A stretch of 15,039 nt of DNA. Source: Thoreauomyces humboldtii. Taxonomy: Eukaryota > Chytridiomycota > Chytridiomycetes > Spizellomycetales > Powellomycetaceae. Made by a program: the position numbers and the translations under genes. The stretch is from NCBI GenBank assembly GCA_027596035.1, contig JADGJA010000561.1, forward strand, positions 1 to 15,039. The letters are read 5' to 3'. How positions within the stretch are numbered: position 1 is the stretch's first letter; each line of letters begins with the position of its first letter. Under the pieces are notes generated by a model, which ran no database searches, was not told where the DNA came from, and saw only the letters and a program-made list of their open reading frames with translations. Positions 9,401 to 15,039 of the stretch are shown piece after piece.

Positions 9401-9439
9401 TCCGTTGTTGTGAGGGCCGTCGATGTTGAGCATCTTCAC
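6421..9439 (-). CDS. large coiled-coil protein of unknown function, three exons
   Basis: Read from 9439 leftwards, the exons are 9439-8408, 8344-6697 and 6545-6421, total 934 residues. Intron 1 (8407-8345, 63 nt, GTATAG...GCCAG, phase 0) removes an early stop and joins LTRRVM to EVFPEYEG. Intron 2 (6696-6546, 151 nt or a few less depending on which AG is used; GTAAGA donor) is less certain. Residues 1-190 look disordered and Ser-rich. About 200-340 is a helical region (ETALEEMTIWKDD, LLFARLFRSK). About 359-419 is an acidic Ser-rich tract. A predicted coiled coil runs about 632-724 (MLHGQQMQLLQFEYESRIE). About 722-779 is Arg/Ser-rich, with a further helix near 815-850. I recognise no family. 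The layout resembles cytoskeletal, centrosomal or ciliary scaffold proteins, but that is only an impression. Without intron 2 the frame would end at 6635 instead. Confidence 0.72.
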
Positions 9440-9909
9440 CCGCGCCTATACTCCACTGTCCTGCTCTTAAATCGACAGATGGAGAGACAGGCGGATCCCG
9501 TTGAGACTTCACCTTCCGTCTTTGCGGTTGGTGACAGATGGTGCCTACGGTAATTCTATCAAGGCACCGACATCAACCGAGGAGTCAAAGGTGATGTACA
9601 CTATGTAGTATGGGAACTGGCAACGGGTTGATGTACGGTTAATGGGGAAGAAGGGAGAGTGCAAGTTGACGGCGCGTTCCCGCGTCCCCCCTCGATCCGT
9701 CTTCTGCCCGTCGTTCGTGACTCACACTCTCTTCCCCGGATTTTCTCCCCCCGACTTCCTCTTTTTCGTACTCCTCGTACACGTACAGTACACCAAGCAG
9801 ACGGTCCTTGAAAAGGTCCAGACAACCCCAGAGATCCCACGTACGAACAAGGACTAACCCCTGCCCTCAACGGAGCTGCTGCAAAACCTCGCTGCGCTCG
9901 GATTCGCAC
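9440..9909. promoter_or_regulatory. divergent promoter between the coiled-coil gene and the asparaginase gene
   Basis: These 470 nt separate two genes transcribed away from each other and hold no convincing frame. The part nearest the asparaginase start is strongly pyrimidine-rich (about 9685-9775, with CCCCCC and CTTCCTCTTTTTC runs), typical of fungal and protist core promoters. A TGACTCA (AP-1/Gcn4-type) heptamer lies at 9718-9724, but such a 7-mer is expected by chance about twice in a window this size. Confidence 0.5.
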
Positions 9910-12686
9910 ATGTCAGCCCCTATACCCGAAGCGGCGCCTACCATTTACGTCAACGATGCCGTGAACGCAGCGTTGGCCGGAACCGATGATATGATCGTCG
10001 ACTACGATGTGTCTCGAATTCTCGTTCTCTACACTGGCGGTATGCGCTCACAACGAGAAAGGCCGTGTGTCGACGAGCGCTAGCTTTGGTTTGCTAAACC
10101 TTCTCGTCTCGTGCTCCTCCGTTGGATAGGCACCATCGGGATGAAGAACACGGCCGAGAATGGTACCTTCCCAGGTCTCTCTCGGGGCGGAGCGTGAAGC
10201 GGCGGTTAACCTCGGCAAACCTCGCGACTTTCAGGATATCTTCCGGTACCCGGTTACTTGTCTCATACTCTGGCGCAGATGACCCGGTTCCACGATGCCG
10301 AGGGCCTCTCCGAGATCGCCAACCACGCACCAAGCGGAGATCAGGATGCCAGGCTGTTTCCACTGACAAACGCCGTGAATATACCTCTTCATCTTCCCAC
10401 GGGTGACCAACGTCGATCCTCTACTGGGAGCTCCCACAACGTGATCAACGGGACGCCGGTCGTGCGGGTGAGGAAGCCGGCTCTGATCACCCCTCCTTCC
10501 CTTTACGGCAAGCGCATCCGCTATTCGATCCTCGAGTACGAACCTCTCCTCGATAGTTCGAACATGACCATGATCGACTGGGTCAAGATCGCAACCGACA
10601 TCGAAGTCAACTACATGCTCTTCGACGCTTTCATTGTCCTGCACGGAACCGACACCATGGCGTTCACAGCCAGTTCCCTCAGTTTCATGCTGGAGAATCT
10701 GGGCAAAACCGTCATCCTGACCGGATCCCAGGTCCCCTTGGCCGAAGTGCGAAACGACGCCGTGGACAACCTGCTCGGCGCCCTCACGATCGCCGGTCAC
10801 TTTGTGATCCCCGAGGTCGGCTTGTTCTTCAATAACACCCTCTACCGTGGCAACCGATCTTCCAAAGTCGATGCCGTGGATTTCAACGCCTTCGATTCCC
10901 CCAACCTGAGACCGCTGGTCTCTGTCGGAATCAATATCGAGGTTGCGTGGGCAGACGTTCTCCGACCCACGAGCATTGCACGGTTTCGAGCTCACAAGGA
11001 GATGGACGCGTCCGTGGCTACGCTGCGATTGTTTCCTGGCATTACAGAGACGACCGTGCGTGCATTTCTGGCTCCCCCAATTAAAGGAGTTGTCCTGGAA
11101 ACATATGGATCAGGAAACGCACCAAATAACCGGCCGGACATCTTGCTCGCCTTGCAAGAGGCTAGCGACCGCGGCGTAGTCATCGTAAACTGGTAAGACT
11201 GCCGTATGTATACCATTACTCCCATAGTCAACTGACTCCTTGCATAGCACACAGTGCAAGCGTGGCCTGGTAACCGATGTTTACGCCACCGGGAAGTCCT
11301 TGACCAAGATTGGTGTGGTACCTGGTTCCGACATGACGCCAGAATGTGCTTTGACGAAACTCAGCTACCTCCTGGGCAAGAAACACTCCCCAACGGAATG
11401 TAGGAACCTTATTCGACAAAACCTACGTGGCGAGTTGACGGTGCCTTCCCGCCGTCAACGATTTAGCTATCAGCAGGGCATGCAGGGCCTGGTGCAGTCA
11501 GTGATGTCTTTATTAGGACATGCTCCTGGACAATCGGTAGTGGACTCTCCCGGTCAGACAGGAACCGAAGGCGTCTTAGCCAAGAACGTACTTCCAGAAG
11601 AAAACTTGTCAGGGCTCGAAAGAGCCTTAGTCCCTATGCTCATGTGCCAAGCCGCACGAGCTGGGGACATCGATGGTCTTCAAACCATTACTCACGAATA
11701 CAGTCCCATGGTTAATCAGGGCGACTACGATGGACGGGTGAGATGTGCCTTTCCGAAGCACGTTTACTGCCGAATCACTAACCAATGACTCCTTCTTCCA
11801 GACCCCTCTGCACATCGCCGCCAGCGAAAATCAAACCGCTACCGTCGAGTTCCTGCTCCTTCACGGAGCTAACGTGCATCTTCGAGACCGTTTCGGCCAC
11901 TCGCCAATGTGGGATGCTGTGCGCTCTCGACGTCCGGAAAGCGCACGATTGCTCAGATCAGCCGGAGCCCACTTTGCGCCAGAGGAGCTAGAAGCTGCGG
12001 CCAACACTATCATCGAGTGAGTTTTCCTTCCTTCTCTGTTTTCGTGGCATCATCTGATCATTCATGATTTGTGCGCAGGGCCGTGATAAAGAACGACCTA
12101 GATATGTTGAAGCTACTGGTCGAATCGGGCGCAGACCTGAACAAATCTGTGCATGACCATCGAACACCGCTCCACATGGTAAGCCCACGACGCTCTATAG
12201 ACACGCGGTAGACCTATGTGGCTGTAGACCTAAGAACCGCGAGGCAAACCCATGTAGCTGACAGCAATCGTTTTGCAGGCCGTCAAACACGGCAACGTAT
12301 CTGCGATCCAGTACATTATCGCTCAGGCTGTAAAGGTCTTCGAGCTGGAAGACCCGGGGTTTCCCCAACCAGTATCGCCTACGCAAGCTGGCACAGGATC
12401 CGACGACGCACCGGCTTCACCTCTGCGGAGCGCCTGGCACCGACCTTCCTCCCCCGCTCAGTTCGGGTCCACGACCTCACTCTCCAGCCTGGCCTCCTCG
12501 ACCGCGTCCGGCATCGTTCCGTCCTGGGTTGAGGTGCTACTGGAACCTGTAGACCACTGGGGTCAAACCCCACTGGAGGAAGCGAGAAAGGCGGGCAAGA
12601 AGAGGGCCGAGGCTGCAAGCATTTTGGAGCAGGGCATCGCACAGGTGCAAGCGTTGAAGAACCGCGGACAAGTTGAACGAACTTAG
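9910..12686 (+). CDS. type I L-asparaginase with C-terminal ankyrin repeats, seven exons
   Basis: Exons are 9910-10039, 10130-10162, 10235-11192, 11248-11737, 11802-12016, 12079-12178 and 12279-12686 (777 residues). Introns are 90, 72, 55, 64, 62 and 100 nt, all GT-AG, and each is confirmed by a motif rebuilt across the junction: YTGGTIGM over the first, NGYLPVPGYL over the second, VNCTQCKRG over the third, TPLHIAAS after the fourth. Catalytic threonines are Thr45 (TGGTI) and Thr193 in HGTDT (191-195); TGSQVPL and a GSDMTPECALTKLSYLL block follow. It hydrolyses asparagine to aspartate and ammonia, probably in the cytosol since no signal peptide is seen. Residues about 500-675 are ankyrin repeats (DGRTPLHIAASENQT, DHRTPLHMAVKHGN). 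A Ser/Pro-rich insert (about 675-725) interrupts the last one before WGQTPLEEA. The layout matches animal ASPG (60 kDa lysophospholipase/asparaginase). Intron 4 has a CTAAC branch-site candidate. The ATG at 9910 is chosen because it starts the conserved part; the frame is open upstream. Confidence 0.92.
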
Positions 12687-12969
12687 ATTGGGACCCTCGA
12701 CCCGTCATTTTTGTTTTGCAAGCGTACAGTAGAATCCCATATTAGATGAACAGTCAGATCCATCAGAGCAGGTCTCAAACGGACGCTAGACTAGATCCAA
12801 CTTCAAGTTTTCCTTCTCTCCCAGCTGTACGCATTTCGCCGATATCACAACTTCTTAAGGGTTGATATGAGGAACCGACTGAGCCTTCCAGACTCTTCTT
12901 CAACCAGCATCCAGTCCATCGCAAGCCTATACAGCGCACTGACGGTTGCCGCTTGCCGCCGTTAAACCT
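12687..12969. other. 3' flank of the asparaginase gene, no gene seen
   Basis: This stretch follows the asparaginase stop. It contains a T-rich run (ATTTTTGTTTTGC, near 12707) but no AATAAA and no long open frame with recognisable motifs. It probably holds the 3' UTR and spacer. Confidence 0.5.
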
Positions 12970-13425
12970 TCAGGGGGAGCAAGGACGATCTTTCTTCTGA
13001 CTGGAGATTTTCTGCTTACGAGCTTCCCTGCAGGTCATGGCAGCAGTGAAGCAAAGTACCGGTTCTCTCAATTGCACTAAGAGTTGTCCTTGGGCTGCTT
13101 CCGCATTCATCTCGGCTGGTAAGGATCGCAGTCCTCGTTGCGCTTGCCGTGCGAAAACACCGGCGACGCTGTGGCGTTCCCCATCAATCAACATGTTCAT
13201 TTCGTGGCAAGATTCCATCCTCAAGCGAAAGGAGTCTCCTGTACAGTACAGACGTGTTCTCGACGCTGATGGCGCCGCCTGGATTTGGGTGCACAGGCAG
13301 TGCAAACTCGCTGTCCAAAGCGGGGAACCTTCAAGACCCACTGCATACCGGTAGATGCTGATGCTGCTTTTACCATGCTTAGGCGCTGCACTTGTATTTG
13401 TCGGCAATACGCTGACGCGCGTCAA
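12970..13425 (-). other. unassigned open frame, possibly an exon, minus strand
   Basis: The minus strand is open for about 180 codons, from roughly 13510 down to a TGA at 12970, with no ATG near its upstream end. The translation has no recognisable domain; it includes LRSLPAEMNAEAAQGQLL and a basic C-terminus. The plus strand over the same bases is also open from an ATG at 13037 to 13354, preceded by a strong splice-acceptor-like CTTCCCTGCAG. The two cannot both be real and I cannot choose between them. It may be neither. Confidence 0.2.
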
Positions 13426-13671
13426 TTGAGCCGCGAGACATCTGAGACGGAGAAGATGATTGAGAAAGCTGTCCAGCTGGCGGTGGGTCGCGTTGAGTTT
13501 CGAACTGGCTCAAAAGACGCAGCTTGTCGAGACTCTGCTTCGCAAACCCCAAGATGTCGTCCCTCGCAGCTATGACCAACGCCGAGCGCCCGGCGATGTC
13601 TGTACAAGCACTCACGAGCTCTCAGGCTCGCACTTACCCTGCCAAGTCTGGACAAGGCGAGGACGTGGCAT
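13379..13671 (-). CDS. possible small two-exon hypothetical protein
   Basis: A candidate ATG at 13671 starts exon 13671-13638. A 38-nt phase-1 intron (13637-13600, GTAAGT...TACAG) leads to exon 13599-13379 ending in TAA, giving 84 residues. The predicted protein has an Ala-rich helical part (DIAGRSALVIAARDDILG, FAKQSLDKLRLLSQFE), then a Pro/Ser linker and a charged tail. The last codons favour G/C in third position, like the good genes here. The intron is shorter than any other in the window and no family is recognised, so this is tentative. A plus-strand frame from ATG 13554 overlaps it. Confidence 0.28.
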
Positions 13672-13734
13672 GAACTTGGAAAACCCAGCTTCCCTCTGTA
13701 CAACGGAGAGGATCTACTGTAGTTTCGATCGTCC

Positions 13735-13891
13735 ATGCTTCAGGATCCTGCTTCCGGAATTGCGCAAAAAAAGCATCTCGACCGGATCGCCAGCCCTCTG
13801 GCTCTCAGTCAATGCTTCAGGATCCTGCTTCGGAACTCGCGCAAAAAAAGCATCTCGACCGGGTCGCCATGTCCTCTGGCTCTCAGAGTCA
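13735..13891. repeat. tandem duplication, two copies of a 77-80 nt unit
   Basis: Copy 1 (13735-13811) and copy 2 (13812-13891) share ATGCTTCAGGATCCTGCTTC, then GCGCAAAAAAAGCATCTCGA, then CTCTGGCTCTCAG, with scattered substitutions and small indels. The 77-nt period is not a multiple of three, so the copies are read in different frames. A non-coding origin or a broken exon duplication is more likely than a protein repeat. Confidence 0.85.
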
Positions 13892-14027
13892 GTATAACGA
13901 AGCGATAGAGTCAAAAAGAAATAGTGCAAAATTACAACTTTCGTGAACCTACAATACATGCCCGACTACGTCGCTTGTGTACCGCAAGAGGTTATTAATA
14001 TCGAAAGTCAACCCTGATCCGAAACAA

Positions 14028-14108
14028 AGTCCAATCCGAGAATTGAACCCCGAGCCGAGGGACACTGAAGTCCGATAGCATAGTCTTTGACCACTGTACT
14101 ACAGAGAG
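14028..14108 (-). ncRNA. tRNA-like Pol III unit (degenerate tRNA or tRNA-derived SINE head)
   Basis: Read on the minus strand, TAGTACAGTGG (14101-14091) matches the A-box consensus TRGYNNARNNG, and GGTTCAATTC (14049-14040) matches the B box GGTTCRANNC, 41 nt apart. The T-arm folds as CGGGG-TTCAATT-CTCGG with one mismatch. The acceptor stem pairs poorly, and no anticodon arm with five good pairs and a normal 7-nt loop can be drawn; the best local hairpin is GGAC-TTCAGT-GTCC. Good promoter boxes with a decayed cloverleaf are typical of tRNA pseudogenes and tRNA-derived SINEs. I do not assign an amino acid. Confidence 0.5.
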
Positions 14109-14746
14109 GATACTTTTCAAATCGTTGGCACTTTGTGCCATGCTTCCAGGGTTCGGATCCTAGGGTTCTGGAACGCGATGAAGGGCACTTGCCGAGTCGT
14201 TCGTGGCTGTCGCAAAGCTGAATACGTAGACAGGGAAGGGGGAGGACGTGGGTGCAACGAGGACTATCAAGGATCAAAACTCACTCACCCACCGAGACTG
14301 ACTCCAAAAAGGAACGCCGACCGTTTCATGATCTGCGGCCACTGCGTCAGTGTTCGTATCGCGTGCCGGGGACGCCCCGAGGGAAGGGGGACACGATGGG
14401 ATCGCTGTTGCCAGGGCGTGAAGGAGCGGGAGGATTCTGCATGCGATGGTGACCACGCAGGAGCGATCGTTGAGGAGAGCCGACGTTGTACGACAGGGCG
14501 ACGGTGTGGAGGACGACGGGACGGCTAGAAGACACTGGTATCAAGTAAGACTGCTCGAAGCACACCGATGCACACTTGGGAGAAGTTGGGACACGACGTT
14601 TCGAACCGACCGACGGGCACCATCGGCATTTCTAACCACGGAATCGATGGTAGGGAGGGGGGACTGCACGCAGGAGGCGACGGCAGAGTGACGATCACTG
14701 CGACTACAGCGACGGGACTGCGACGACGACGACGGGGAGGACCAAC
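14109..14746. other. no supported gene; GC-rich spacer with a short CGA repeat
   Basis: Several frames are open because the sequence is GC-rich, but none shows a recognisable motif or a convincing splice pattern. A short trinucleotide run, (CGA)5, lies near 14721-14735. Confidence 0.4.
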
Positions 14747-15039
14747 ATGTCAAGTTGGTTTTTCTGCGAGCGCAAGAGTTGGGGCCTGGGGAAGAGTCGT
14801 TCTTTCTGCCTCAGTTGTTTAGCCGGGCGGGGGGTGCGAGTGGTGGTGTGTTCCAAAAACGACGTCTTTTCGGGAAAGTGGGCGTCTCTCTACTGTCGAC
14901 AACCTCCGGAGTTTACCGGTATAGACGATCCACAGAACCAGCATGCCGGAGTGCGGGAACGGTTAGTTTCTCCTGGTACAGCAACCGTCTGGACTCACAA
15001 GACCGGGTACCCGGTATCATCTTGCGCTCGCAACAGAAG
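14747..15039 (+). CDS. possible 5' part of a gene running off the right edge
   Basis: From ATG 14747 the plus strand stays open for 97 codons to the window end. The translation begins MSSWFFCERKSWG and is unusually rich in Cys, Arg and Ser, with no known motif. An open frame this long can arise by chance in GC-rich DNA, so support is weak. Confidence 0.18.
   Translation, partial: MSSWFFCERKSWGLGKSRSFCLSCLAGRGVRVVVCSKNDVFSGKWASLYCRQPPEFTGIDDPQNQHAGVRERLVSPGTATVWTHKTGYPVSSCARNR

Noticed and set aside
9718..9724. TGACTCA as a specific Gcn4/AP-1 site controlling asparaginase
   Set aside because: The same heptamer occurs at 4906-4912, and about two are expected by chance in this length.
13460..13897. 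145-codon plus-strand frame across the tandem duplication
   Set aside because: The duplicated unit is out of frame between copies and no domain is visible; probably a chance open frame.
14133..14528. 131-codon plus-strand frame
   Set aside because: Arg/Gly/Cys-rich translation typical of chance frames in GC-rich DNA, with no motif.
1..15039. CRISPR array, rRNA genes, bacterial operon or prophage
   Set aside because: No regularly spaced repeats, rRNA-like sequence, Shine-Dalgarno pattern or phage genes were seen; introns in most genes point to a eukaryotic nucleus.

Overview
This window is nuclear DNA of a microbial eukaryote. Protein-coding genes are interrupted by short GT-AG introns: 52-116 nt in the recognisable genes, and 142 nt in one less certain case. 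One transcript end carries AATAAA, and no operons or bacterial ribosome sites are seen. An intron-bearing Fanzor gene, an AASDH-like adenylation enzyme and an ankyrin-tailed type I asparaginase would fit an opisthokont protist or early-diverging (possibly zoosporic) fungus. The lineage is an inference, not something the sequence proves.

Region 1 (1-2054) is mobile-element territory. It opens inside a Fanzor gene, a eukaryotic TnpB/Cas12 relative and RNA-guided DNA nuclease. The 3' part (424 aa) can be followed through five exons and keeps the RuvC-I Asp, the relocated Fanzor-type Glu in an IDEY motif, and the NRD of RuvC-III. The first cysteine pair of its zinc ribbon reads CxxG. Downstream lie an A-rich flank with a hairpin and then an eroded DDE integrase core that runs up to the next gene's start codon.

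Region 2 (2055-6420) holds two plus-strand enzyme genes. The first has an adenylation domain, a phosphopantetheine carrier domain and about five ankyrin repeats (one intron). The second is an intronless fusion of an RRM RNA-binding domain to a TatD metal-dependent DNase.

Region 3 (6421-9439, minus strand) is a 934-residue three-exon coiled-coil protein with disordered acidic and RS-rich stretches. I could not assign it to a family. Its stop codon lies 5 nt beyond the TatD poly(A) signal, so the two genes converge tail to tail.

Region 4 (9440-12686) is a divergent promoter followed by a seven-exon type I L-asparaginase with C-terminal ankyrin repeats (777 aa). Its exon junctions were fixed by protein motifs running across every splice site.

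Region 5 (12687-15039) has no confident protein gene. It holds ambiguous open frames on both strands, a 77-80 nt tandem duplication, a degenerate tRNA-like unit with good Pol III A and B boxes on the minus strand, and an open frame running off the right edge. The genes do not form an obvious pathway. The outstanding item is the Fanzor locus, and the unusual fusions (A-T-ankyrin, RRM-TatD) are the next most interesting.
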